Shown here: positions 50,788 to 58,864 of the stretch, piece by piece | Layout: the number at the start of each line of letters is the position of its first letter | Position numbering within the stretch: position 1 is the first letter of the stretch | From: Butyrivibrio fibrisolvens | GTDB lineage: Bacteria > Bacillota > Clostridia > Lachnospirales > Lachnospiraceae | Assembly (NCBI RefSeq): GCF_023206215.1 | Contig: NZ_CP065800.1 | Coordinates: 372,001-436,000, forward strand | DNA length: 64,000 nucleotides | Direction of reading: 5' to 3' | Position numbers and translations under genes: made by a program | Notes under the pieces: generated by a model | Told to the model about the DNA's origin: nothing | What the model saw: the letters and a program-made list of their open reading frames with translations, nothing else | Database searches by the model: none

Positions 50788-51909
50788 TCAGGAAAAAAGC
50801 TCTGATAACACCTTCACAGTCTTATCTATATCATCCTGCGTATTCTCTCTTCCTATACTAAAGCGGATAGTCCTTCCGGCTTCATCCTCGCTCTTACCTA
50901 TCGCAGTTAATACATGCGAAGGCTCTAAGGCTCCTGCGCTGCAGGCACTTCCGGCTGATGCACATATACCGTTTAGATCAAGCCTTATAAGGATTGTTTC
51001 GGCGCTTACATCCGGAAATGTTACATTTAAAGTTCCCGGAAGATGCTCATTTTCATTTTCATTAATAATGGCGCCTCTTATATTATTAAGAATCCCACTT
51101 TTAAGACTATCTCTTAAAGCACTTATAATAGCTGTATCTGCATCCATCTTGCAAGCAGCTATCTCTACAGCCTTGTCAAAACCTATGATATCAGCTACAT
51201 TCTCAGTTCCGGGGCGAAGTCCAAGCTCCTGGCTTCCTCCAAATAAGAGTTTTGCAAACTTCTTCCTGTCTTTGATATATAAAAGGCCGATTCCTTTAGG
51301 CCCATACAGCTTATGTGCACTGGCGCTCAGAAGATCAATATTACACTCATTTACATCTATTTTCAAATGTCCAAAGGTCTGAACTGCATCTGTATGAAAC
51401 AATATACCATGATCATGGGCTATTCTTCCTATCTCCCTGATAGGCTGGATAGTTCCAAGCTCATTGTTGGCATGCATTATAGATATAAGAACTGTGTCCT
51501 TACGTATAGCGTTTTCAAAGCTTTCAAGATCTATACGTCCGGTGCTGTCCACATCAAGATATGTAACTTCATATCCCTGTTCCTGCATGAAGCGGGCTGT
51601 ATTAAGGACAGCCGGGTGCTCTATCCTGGTTGTTATAATATGTTTTCCCTTATCTTCACTTATCTTTACTCCCATGCGGATAGCCCAGTTATCAGACTCA
51701 GTACCGCCGCTTGTGAATATGATGCTGTCATATGGAGCATTTATAAACTGTGCGATATTCCTTCTGGCTCTCTCTACCTGCATTCTGGTTCTGACTGCAG
51801 GCTGGTAGAACGATGAAGGGTTCATATAATTATCAGTCAAAAAAGGAATCATAGCTTCTACTACAGCTGATTCCGGGCGGGTCGTAGCCGCGTGATCAAG
51901 ATATATCAT
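50788..51909 (-). CDS. Cysteine desulfurase (NifS/IscS-like)
   Basis: PLP enzyme that releases sulfur from cysteine. MIYLDHAATTRP opens the chain. Schiff-base Lys lies in SASAHKLYGPKGIGLLY, GGTESDN and HTDAVQTFGH contact PLP, and CASAGSACSAGALEPSHVL carries the catalytic Cys in a loop. Two ATGs are adjacent; the second leaves six bases to AGAGG and is preferred. Next to mnmA, so sulfur for tRNA thiolation is the likely job. No iscU or rrf2 gene is beside it. Confidence 0.93.
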   Translation of the reverse strand: MIYLDHAATTRPESAVVEAMIPFLTDNYMNPSSFYQPAVRTRMQVERARRNIAQFINAPYDSIIFTSGGTESDNWAIRMGVKISEDKGKHIITTRIEHPAVLNTARFMQEQGYEVTYLDVDSTGRIDLESFENAIRKDTVLISIMHANNELGTIQPIREIGRIAHDHGILFHTDAVQTFGHLKIDVNECNIDLLSASAHKLYGPKGIGLLYIKDRKKFAKLLFGGSQELGLRPGTENVADIIGFDKAVEIAACKMDADTAIISALRDSLKSGILNNIRGAIINENENEHLPGTLNVTFPDVSAETILIRLDLNGICASAGSACSAGALEPSHVLTAIGKSEDEAGRTIRFSIGRENTQDDIDKTVKVLSELFS

Positions 51910-52001
51910 CATAATCCTCTATTTGGTTATTTTCCTACTACTTCACTAGGTATTTTAAAAACAAACATATACTACTGTCAACATGCCCTTAATAAAACAT
52001 C

Positions 52002-52050
52002 AAGAAAGCCGCCCTCCGAATGACATTCGTCACCGGACAAGCGGCCCTCA
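52002..52050 (-). terminator. Hairpin in nifS/metY gap
   Basis: On the minus strand, GCCGC/GCGGC with inner TCCG/CGGA and TGAC/GTCA pairs is followed by TTTCTT. It is 210 bp past metY and 93 bp before the desulfurase, so it may terminate metY messages or act as an attenuator for the desulfurase. The rest of the 350-bp gap shows nothing I recognise. Confidence 0.5.
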
Positions 52051-52259
52051 GGTTATAAGGTATAGGAGATTTACAGACCAGAGTTTGAAAACTATTTCAA
52101 ACAAGTATCGGCAATTATACTTTTTGGTATGTAGTTGGCAATTTATTAAGGATTAAAATGGCAAATTTTGTTGTTACACTGTACTTTGTTTCTGACTTAC
52201 AAGTCAGATTTTATATAAGGTTTTGATACTATATCTTTGCTTTATATAGTTCGCAAAAC

Positions 52260-53582
52260 TTATACTGCTTTTTCTACGAGCTCAGGGCTAACCTCTGCTA
52301 CTGCCTTGAAGCCCTGCTCGAGATCCCAGAGAATGTCGTCGATGTGCTCTGTTCCAATTGAGAGACGGATTGTGTTCTGGTAGATACCAGCCGCCTCAAG
52401 CTGCTCAGGTGTCATCTCTGCATGTGTTGTGTCATAAGGATGGATTACAAGGCTCTTAACATCTGCTACGTTAGCAAGAAGTGAGAAGATCTTAAGTCCA
52501 TCGATGAATGCATATGCTTCCTTCTGGCCACCCTTGATGTTGAATGTGAAGATTGAAGCGCCTCCATTCGGGAAGTACTTGTTATAAAGCTCATGATCAG
52601 GATGATCAGGAAGAGATGGATGGTTAACCTTCTCTACAAGAGGGTGATTAGCAAGGAACTCTACAACCTTCTTGGTATTCTCAGCGTGTCTTTCAAGACG
52701 AAGTGAAAGTGTCTCAAGTCCCTGAAGGAGGATCCATGCGCTGATAGGTGCAAGTGTTGCTCCTGTATCTCTTAAAAGGATAGCTCTTATGTAAGTTACG
52801 AATGCTGCAGGGCCTGCTGCGTCTACGAAGGATACGCCATGATAGCTTGCATTGGGCTCTGTGAACTGAGGGAACTTACCTGAAGCCTTCCAGTCAAACT
52901 TACCGCTGTCTACAATGATTCCGCCGAGTGTTGTTCCATGTCCGCCTATGAACTTGGTCGCAGAGTGTACTACGACATCTGCGCCATGTTCGATAGGTCT
53001 GATAAGGTAAGGTGTTCCAAATGTATTATCGATCACAAGCGGTATGCCGTGCTTATGAGCAAGCTCTGCAAGTGCATCGATGTCCGGAATATCCGAATGA
53101 GGATTTCCAAGAGTTTCAATGAAGACTGCTTTAGTCTTATCGTTAATAGCTTTTTCAACTTCGTCAAGGTTATGTACATCTACAAATGTTGTGCTGATGC
53201 CATATCCGGGAAGTGTCTGATCAAGGAGGTTATAGCTTCCTCCGTAGATTGTCTTTTGTGCTACTACGTTGTCGCCTGCCTTAGCAAGTGCAAGTATTGC
53301 ATATGTTACAGCTGCTGCTCCTGCTGCAACTCCAAGTGCTGCTACGCCGCCTTCAAGAGCTGCTATTCTCTCTTCAAGTACGCCCTGAGTTGAGTTTGTA
53401 AGTCTTCCGTATATGTTACCTGCATCTCTTAAGTTAAATCTGTCTGCAGCATGCTGTGCACTGTGGAATACATATGATGTTGTCTGATAGATCGGTACTG
53501 CTCTTGAATCTGTAGTAGGATCCGCCTGTTCCTGACCTACATGTAACTGTAATGTTTCAAATTTGTAATTATGTTCGCTCAT
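52260..53582 (-). CDS. metY: O-acetylhomoserine aminocarboxypropyltransferase/sulfhydrylase
   Basis: Direct sulfhydrylation to homocysteine in methionine synthesis. PLP-type fold I enzyme of the Cys/Met metabolism family. FETLQLHVGQEQADPTT and IYGRLTNST are characteristic. VIDNTFGTPYL and the Schiff-base Lys in VHSATKFIGGHG are visible. 440 aa fits the longer MetY type rather than MetB. GGAGG precedes ATG. Divergent from a LysR-type regulator, which probably senses sulfur status. A canonical SAM-I riboswitch was sought in the leader and not seen. Confidence 0.94.
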   Translation of the reverse strand: MSEHNYKFETLQLHVGQEQADPTTDSRAVPIYQTTSYVFHSAQHAADRFNLRDAGNIYGRLTNSTQGVLEERIAALEGGVAALGVAAGAAAVTYAILALAKAGDNVVAQKTIYGGSYNLLDQTLPGYGISTTFVDVHNLDEVEKAINDKTKAVFIETLGNPHSDIPDIDALAELAHKHGIPLVIDNTFGTPYLIRPIEHGADVVVHSATKFIGGHGTTLGGIIVDSGKFDWKASGKFPQFTEPNASYHGVSFVDAAGPAAFVTYIRAILLRDTGATLAPISAWILLQGLETLSLRLERHAENTKKVVEFLANHPLVEKVNHPSLPDHPDHELYNKYFPNGGASIFTFNIKGGQKEAYAFIDGLKIFSLLANVADVKSLVIHPYDTTHAEMTPEQLEAAGIYQNTIRLSIGTEHIDDILWDLEQGFKAVAEVSPELVEKAV

Positions 53583-53762
53583 ACTCTCATCCTCCGCTTA
53601 CCTTATCATTTTTTGTTTGATGATTTTTTTGCAATGATCTTTATATTGATCATTTCGTTATTGTTATCTTTTGTGTTGTCCTATTCGAATTAGGTTTCTT
53701 GCTGTTGAAATAACAATACACTATAGAGATGAGCTTGTATAATTCCTAAATCCAAGAACTTG

Positions 53763-53781
53763 TTATAGCCTAAAGCTATAA
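53763..53781. promoter_or_regulatory. LysR-type operator in metY/lysR intergenic region
   Basis: TTATAGC-CTAAA-GCTATAA is a perfect 7+5+7 inverted repeat containing the T-N11-A core of LysR-type sites. A second dyad, CCTATTCGAATTAGG, lies at 53680-53694. Both are inside the 477-bp divergent gap. The rest of the gap has A/T-rich promoter-like segments but no other recognised signal. Confidence 0.6.
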
Positions 53782-54059
53782 CTACGTAGCTATTATTACC
53801 AGCTAATCAATGACATATTGTTTTAACCATGGGATTTACAATGTGGTCCATGAAACGCATATCAGTTTCCTATAACACCGGCTATATGTATATTGTTATT
53901 CTATATAGGTCCAAACAATGGTATATTTATGTAGGATACCAGTACTAATCTAGTATTAGATAAAGCCAACTATTCAATAAATATAGTAAAAGGGCCGATC
54001 AAATTCACTTTAGTTAAAGGCTCTATTACCCACAAATTCACCACATCACGAGGTTGACC

Positions 54060-54956
54060 ATGACACTACAGCAGATGAAATATGTAATAGAAATTGCAGA
54101 ACGCGGTTCCATCAATGAAGCTTCCAAAGCTCTCTACATATCACAGCCAAGCCTGTCAGGAGCTGTGCGAGAGATTGAGAAGGAACTTGGGATCAGCATC
54201 TTTTCAAGAAGTAACAGAGGCATAACACTTACTACAGAAGGCAGTGAATTCGTAGGCTATGCCCGCCAGATCTTAGAGCAGTACAAACTCATGGAAGACC
54301 ACTATCAGGGCAAGCCTGAAAACGAGAAGAAATTCTACGTATCTGCACAGCACTATACATTCGCTGTAGAAGCTTTCTCCAAGACTATATTAAAAGCAGG
54401 AATGGATGAATATGACTTCGCCATATACGAGACAAGAACAAGCGAGATAATCCAGGATGTCAAGAATATGCGAAGTGAACTTGGAATCCTGTATCTTAAC
54501 AACTTCAATGAAAAAGTACTAAGTGATGATTTTAAGGAGAACAATCTGGTGTTCACAGAGCTGTTCACCTGCAATACCTACGCATATCTAAGTTCAGATC
54601 ATCCTCTTGCCGGTGAAAAGAGTGTATCCATAAGCGACTTGGAAGAATACCCTTGCCTATCTTTCCATCAGGGAGAGAAAAATTCCTTCTATTATGCAGA
54701 GGAAGTTCTGAGCACATATCCTTATAAAAAAATAATCCATGTAAATGACAGAGCGACTGCCCTTAATATGATGACTCTCTTAGACGGTTTCACTCTGTGC
54801 AGCGGTGTCATCTGCAAAGAGCTCAACGGAGATGGATACACATCCATCCCTCTTCAAAGTGATGAGGTAATGCGCATAGGCTATATCAAGCGATCTGACA
54901 CCAAGCTATCTCCAATCGCCAAGCAGTTTATAAAAGAGATGAAAAAATATGGGTAA
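54060..54956 (+). CDS. LysR-family transcriptional regulator
   Basis: HTH at residues 1-60: MTLQQMKYVIEIAERGSINEASKALYISQPSLSGAVREIE. An effector-binding domain follows, with GILYLNNFNEKVLSDD and FTLCSGVICKELNGDG. GAGG six bases before ATG 54060 decides the start over the in-frame TTG at 54054. 298 aa. Divergent from metY, so a CysB/MetR-like role in sulfur assimilation is likely by position. The dyads at 53680 and 53763 are candidate sites. Confidence 0.9.
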   Translation: MTLQQMKYVIEIAERGSINEASKALYISQPSLSGAVREIEKELGISIFSRSNRGITLTTEGSEFVGYARQILEQYKLMEDHYQGKPENEKKFYVSAQHYTFAVEAFSKTILKAGMDEYDFAIYETRTSEIIQDVKNMRSELGILYLNNFNEKVLSDDFKENNLVFTELFTCNTYAYLSSDHPLAGEKSVSISDLEEYPCLSFHQGEKNSFYYAEEVLSTYPYKKIIHVNDRATALNMMTLLDGFTLCSGVICKELNGDGYTSIPLQSDEVMRIGYIKRSDTKLSPIAKQFIKEMKKYG

Positions 54957-55002
54957 AGAGAATAGACTCTTCACCCATATATGAAATACTAGCAAATATG
55001 CC

Positions 55003-55118
55003 GTACATAGAAATACATTCCTGTATTTCTGGGCATGTACTAGATACATCCTGTATCTCCGTACATAGAAATACATCCCTGTATTTCTAGGCATGTACTA
55101 GATACATCCTGTATCTAC
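55003..55118. repeat. Two tandem short double-hairpin units (58 bp each)
   Basis: Unit 1 is 55003-55060 and unit 2 is 55061-55118. Each has a 38-nt hairpin (GTACAT..ATGTAC with inner GAAATACA/TGTATTTC) followed by a small hairpin GATACATCCTGTATC. The units differ at only a few bases. Related single units are at 4405 and 21509. They lie between the lysR stop and a converging gene and lack T-runs. Confidence 0.8.
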
Positions 55119-55138
55119 CTACTGTGTGAGCTATCCTA

Positions 55139-55510
55139 TCATACCAAAAACTCACCGTAAGATCCCGGATAGCCCTTTTTAAGAGCTTTGTTGAACTGAC
55201 TGCGAAGGCGTCCATATGCAAGCCATGCAGAAACATATTCCATGATAAGGATCATGGCAAAAATAGGGATTATGAACATAAACAGATGTGTTTTGTCTTG
55301 CACTGCTGTGTTACTTAACATCGAAACTGTCATGAATACAAACAGTATAAGCATAATAGCAAATGAAACGATCACATTCTTCTTTTTAGAATTAACATGC
55401 TCTGTTATGCTTGCATTTATCTGTGTAAGCTGGTTCTTGTTTAGCTGTCCGGCCTCTATGGCACGTTTAGTATTGTCATCTAATGATTTGTACTGAATTC
55501 TAACTAACAT
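55139..55510 (-). CDS. Small two-helix membrane protein
   Basis: 123 residues. A charged N-terminus (LVRIQYKSLDDNTKRAIEAGQL) leads to two hydrophobic helices (VSFAIMLILFVFMTVSM; LFMFIIPIFAMILIMEYVSAWLAYG) and a basic tail (KALKKGYPGSYGEFLV). GGAGA precedes the start. No family was recognised. It is a single gene: upstream lies a 204-bp gap before the phosphorylase gene and downstream the tandem hairpin repeats. Confidence 0.65.
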   Translation of the reverse strand: MLVRIQYKSLDDNTKRAIEAGQLNKNQLTQINASITEHVNSKKKNVIVSFAIMLILFVFMTVSMLSNTAVQDKTHLFMFIIPIFAMILIMEYVSAWLAYGRLRSQFNKALKKGYPGSYGEFLV

Positions 55511-55714
55511 AAAGTATATCTCCTATTTCTTAACCCATTTGCAAAAACGGTTTTCATTTTTGCGTACAAATTCATATATTATCACGACAATAGAGGCTTG
55601 GCAAGCCAAAAGGACAAAATCCTCCTGTATCACACAAAGAAAATCCCACAGCTATGCGGCTGCCGTGTTGGAAATATCAACAATGCTCTTTTTATGAAAA
55701 ACATCATTGCTTTA

Positions 55715-56479
55715 TTAGAAGTTTCTTAGAATATCAAGTCCCAAGAGCAGCGCCTTTTCATGAGAATCTTTTCCGAAGTCTCTGGCGTCGTATTCGTGAA
55801 CGTTGGAAAGAGAATCGGCGGTAAAAAGGAACTGACCAAAGCTTGCACCTCTTTTCCTGCAGCAGGCTGCAAGAGCTGCGCATTCCATTTCAACTACCTG
55901 GCAGCCTTCCTCCAGGCGGTAACTAACCATGTCTTTGGTCTCTCTAAAGAACCCGTCTGTAGTCCAGGTGGTACAGGGGATGAATGGTAGGTTATGCTTT
56001 TTGAAGGTATCTTCTATTGCTGCGATAGGTTCCTTATCCAGTTCTATATATCTTGATGCAGGCATGTAGTGGTAAGATGTACCTTCATCTCTCAGAGCCT
56101 TTGTTGGCACAAGGAATGCATTCTCAGGAAGCTCTGCAAGTACGCCGCAGGAGCCTACTGCGATTACTTTCTTGCAGCCGCAGGATACCAGGGTATCCAT
56201 AAGTGATGTTGCTGCCGGTGCTCCTATAGTGGACTGCACAAGGCCGATATCCTCCTGGTCCTCATGGAGTATGTAGATGTTGACGTTGTGAGATACTGTT
56301 ATAAATTCTCTTGCTACCTTAGCATTATGCGCCTTGGCATATTCATCTACTACGTCTCCAAGGAAGGTAAAAAGGCACTTCTCAGGGAGTTTTGTATCCT
56401 CAAAGTCATGGTCAGGTGCAATGACTTCAAGCGATGTGTCGTCGTATTCTAAAACCGGGATTTCATTTTTGGTTATCAT
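55715..56479 (-). CDS. Nucleoside phosphorylase, PNP/UDP family
   Basis: Cleaves nucleosides with phosphate. GAPAATSLMDTLVSCGCKKVIAVGSCG is the phosphate/ribose-binding block. VEMECAALAACCRKRG holds the catalytic Glu-Met-Glu segment typical of uridine phosphorylase-like members. 254 aa is normal. It is the last of a three-gene run with two GNAT acetyltransferases (gap of 3 bp to the nearer one). Substrate specificity cannot be set from sequence alone; it resembles the group annotated as uridine phosphorylase. Confidence 0.88.
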   Translation of the reverse strand: MITKNEIPVLEYDDTSLEVIAPDHDFEDTKLPEKCLFTFLGDVVDEYAKAHNAKVAREFITVSHNVNIYILHEDQEDIGLVQSTIGAPAATSLMDTLVSCGCKKVIAVGSCGVLAELPENAFLVPTKALRDEGTSYHYMPASRYIELDKEPIAAIEDTFKKHNLPFIPCTTWTTDGFFRETKDMVSYRLEEGCQVVEMECAALAACCRKRGASFGQFLFTADSLSNVHEYDARDFGKDSHEKALLLGLDILRNF

Positions 56480-56482
56480 ATA

Positions 56483-57040
56483 TTATTCCTCGTCAAAAAT
56501 ATTCGCCATGATTATCTCATCAATGTAAGTGCCGTCTTTAAGTTTGAAGGCTCTTGGGTTTACGCCATATTCCTTAAAGCCGAATTTCTTGTAGAGATGT
56601 CTTGCTCTGTCGTTGTCTGCAAATACGCCAAGTTCTACCTGCTCAAAGCCGTTCTCTCTGGCCTGTTCAAGGGCTGTCTTCATCATGAAGCTTCCAAGAC
56701 CCATGCCGGTATACGTCTGGCGGATGGACATTCCAAGGTATCCGCGGTGGAGATATTTTACATGTGGTCTTACAAGGGTAACTCCAAGATCACCTACTAC
56801 CTTGCCATCAACATAGGCTGTTACCATGAAGTCTCTGTCGCTTTCCGAAACACCTTTCAGGATTTCGGTAATTCTTTCCAGATTCATCTGACCATCTTCT
56901 GGTTCTCTTGCCATGAAATGGGTCTCGGAAGAAGTCAACTCTCTATGAGTTTTGATCTGCATGGCATCTTCAGGGCCTGCACTTTTTATAATGGCTATTT
57001 CACCATTGGGGAGTTGGTATTGCTGTTCTTTGATTCTCAT
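56483..57040 (-). CDS. GNAT acetyltransferase
   Basis: Acetyl-CoA-dependent N-acetyltransferase. The start MRIKEQQYQLPNGEIAIIKSA has AGAGG seven bases upstream; a longer in-frame reading overlaps the neighbouring gene and lacks a site. GYLGMSIRQTYTGMGLGSFMMKTALEQARENGFEQVELGV is the acetyl-CoA region with Q/RxxGxG/A as RQTYTGMGLG. 185 aa. It lies between a second GNAT gene and the phosphorylase, with gaps of 13 and 3 bp. The substrate is unknown. Confidence 0.88.
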   Translation of the reverse strand: MRIKEQQYQLPNGEIAIIKSAGPEDAMQIKTHRELTSSETHFMAREPEDGQMNLERITEILKGVSESDRDFMVTAYVDGKVVGDLGVTLVRPHVKYLHRGYLGMSIRQTYTGMGLGSFMMKTALEQARENGFEQVELGVFADNDRARHLYKKFGFKEYGVNPRAFKLKDGTYIDEIIMANIFDEE

Positions 57041-57053
57041 GTTTTTTCCTCTT

Positions 57054-57578
57054 TTATAATGTGATCCAGTATCTCTGCAGAATTTCGCCGTCTTCATCTG
57101 TGACCTCATTTTCAAGGACTCCACCGTTATTCATTATGGACTTGGCAGAGCCTATATTGGTCTTATGGCAACTTATAAGGACATTTTCTATTCCAAGCTT
57201 CCTGCATTCTTCAAGCGCCATGCCAATCATCTTAGTAGCGTAACCTTTACGTCTTTCTGAAGGTCTTATGCCATCGCCTATATGTCCGCCTTCTCTAAGA
57301 AGGTGATCATTCAGGTAGTGTCTTATGTTGACTGCACCAAGGAGTCTGTTCCTGTCTTCATCCAGAAGGAAAAAAGTTGAGTCTGGAACAAGTCCGTCTC
57401 TTGCTTCCTTAAGTTCCAGATTCTCAAGATAGTAATCAAAATCGTGATAATCATTTTTAAAGATCGCATAAGGTGAGCGATCAGTATTATTTTTGACCTG
57501 GTCTTCTTTCCATTCATCGATCATCTCACCAAGCTGGTGTTCGTATTCTTTTGTTAGTTTGATCAGCTTAAGACTCAT
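57054..57578 (-). CDS. GNAT acetyltransferase
   Basis: 174 residues: MSLKLIKLTKEYEHQLGEMIDEW, then LLGAVNIRHYLNDHLLREGGHIGDGIRPSERRKGYATKMI, where RPSERRKGYA is the acetyl-CoA loop. The HxGxGIRPSERRKG pattern occurs in a family of Firmicutes GNAT proteins annotated by similarity only. AGGAGA precedes ATG. First gene of a three-gene set with another GNAT gene and a nucleoside phosphorylase, possibly a small detoxification or nucleoside-modification unit; that is inference. Confidence 0.88.
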   Translation of the reverse strand: MSLKLIKLTKEYEHQLGEMIDEWKEDQVKNNTDRSPYAIFKNDYHDFDYYLENLELKEARDGLVPDSTFFLLDEDRNRLLGAVNIRHYLNDHLLREGGHIGDGIRPSERRKGYATKMIGMALEECRKLGIENVLISCHKTNIGSAKSIMNNGGVLENEVTDEDGEILQRYWITL

Positions 57579-57618
57579 TTTTTCTTTTCTCCTATTCTGT
57601 ATTCGTATTTCTTTTGGT

Positions 57619-57656
57619 AAAAAAAATCCTCATCAAACTGAATTAGTATGATGAGG
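57619..57656 (-). terminator. Minus-strand terminator upstream of GNAT genes
   Basis: CCTCATCA pairs with TGATGAGG and an eight-base T-run follows on the minus strand. It would stop readthrough from further upstream before the GNAT promoter. Confidence 0.75.
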
Positions 57657-57729
57657 AATGAATTCATAGGTATATCTTTTGAATTGCTTGTTTTTATATA
57701 ATATACTGCAATTCTCTTATCCTCATCAG

Positions 57730-57960
57730 TTCAACACTTTTAAACCCCTGATTATTATTCACGGATTTGGTAGTGAGCATTGAATTGACGAGTCTAAGCA
57801 TTTTCATTTGTTAACCTCTTGGTTCAATATTGGTGAAGCTTTCGATACCAATTTGTGGAGTTAATATAAGGATAACTCATCACCTCACATTGTAGGTATA
57901 ATTGGTAATCGTTTGATTGAATTTCAGAAAAATATTAGTTGTAAGTATAACTGTCAGATT
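57730..57960 (+). pseudogene. Possible alpha/beta-hydrolase remnant
   Basis: In one plus-strand frame FNTFKPLIIIHGFGSEH resembles the N-terminal strand and oxyanion loop (HGFG) of alpha/beta-hydrolases. Stops occur at 57781 and again near 57855, and there is no start with a ribosome binding site. The stretch is AT-rich and the match is short, so this is only a weak suggestion. The gap 57657-57975 contains no other recognisable feature. Confidence 0.2.
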
Positions 57961-57975
57961 ATTTTTGTCAATAAT

Positions 57976-58014
57976 AAAAGGCATACAGTAGCTTTATTGC
58001 TACTATATGCCCTA
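57976..58014 (-). terminator. Terminator after decayed transporter gene
   Basis: GGGCATA and AGTAGC pair with GCTACT and TATGCC, and TTTTATTATT follows on the minus strand, just past the transporter stop. Confidence 0.75.
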
Positions 58015-58028
58015 TATTTATGCATGAA

Positions 58029-58863
58029 TTACTTTTTATGTTCTTTATCAGCAAAATACAATGGAATCAGCGTTACGAGTAGTACTATGAGCCCTGCGAT
58101 AAAAACAGCATTTGTAGGCAGATACTCAGTAAATCCGTACTCATCTACAAATTCGCCGCTATTCTTGATAACAGGATTGGATATAAACGGCGCGATCACC
58201 ATAGGTATCAGCACGTAAAAGACAATCCTAATCCCCTCAAACTGTCCTCTTGAATCCTCAGGGTAAAGACGCTTTGACCATACTGTGATGGTCTGTAGAA
58301 AGAGAATATATCCAACGCCAACAAACAGCATTCCTGCCATAAGATTTGGATTCCATATGGTACTCGGATCAACGTTTGTAGGTGATACGAAAAGCCCAAT
58401 AGCAAGAAGCCCAATAGAATTCAAAATTATCGCTACAAATATCAGAAGCGACGATCTGTCAGCCTTTATAAGCTTAATAGCAGGAATAGTCACAAACATA
58501 GCAACAATAAGACCCACGCCTTCTATAAGTCCCATAGTGTCTGCTGTAAATCCAAGATAATAAATCATGAAGTTCCCAAGATGTACAAACAAGAGTCTTT
58601 CTATTACCCTTTCTGTCGGAGACACATCCAAAAAGAAATGTAGAAACTGTGGTTGCTGCTGCAGATATTGCAAGCATCCATGAAATGATAGTCGGGTCCT
58701 TGGCTATCTTGGCATATACAAAGGTGTTAAACCACTGATTCTCCATATTCCAACATAGCTGCCCCGCAAGTCCAAGAAGCCAGATAAGTAGCCAAAAACC
58801 AATACCGCTTTTTGCATTATTTTTACCCATATTAAGCCTCCCGTTTATAGATTGTGATGGCAT
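58029..58863 (-). pseudogene. MFS sugar-transporter-like gene, internally deleted and frameshifted
   Basis: The N-terminal part (58863 to about 58610) encodes GFWLLIWLLGLAGQLCWNMENQWF, a helix and the cytosolic motif FGCVSDRKGNRKTL. The rest is in another frame and encodes RLLFVHLGNFMIYYLGFTADTMG and the last five helices, ending IPLYFADKEHKK. The two together span about 278 codons, whereas such carriers have about 450, so the middle helices are missing and the frame breaks at the junction near 58600. It sits 1 bp after the MATE gene on the same strand. Assembly error is the alternative. Confidence 0.8.
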
Positions 58864-58864
58864 G

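Noticed and set aside
53583..54059. SAM-I (S-box) riboswitch upstream of metY
   Set aside because: The conserved AGA(G)GG..GAAACC/GGCAACC elements are absent on either strand; only dyads typical of LysR sites were seen.
55003..55118. CRISPR array
   Set aside because: The repeat units are contiguous with no unique spacers, and there are only two; no cas genes are nearby.
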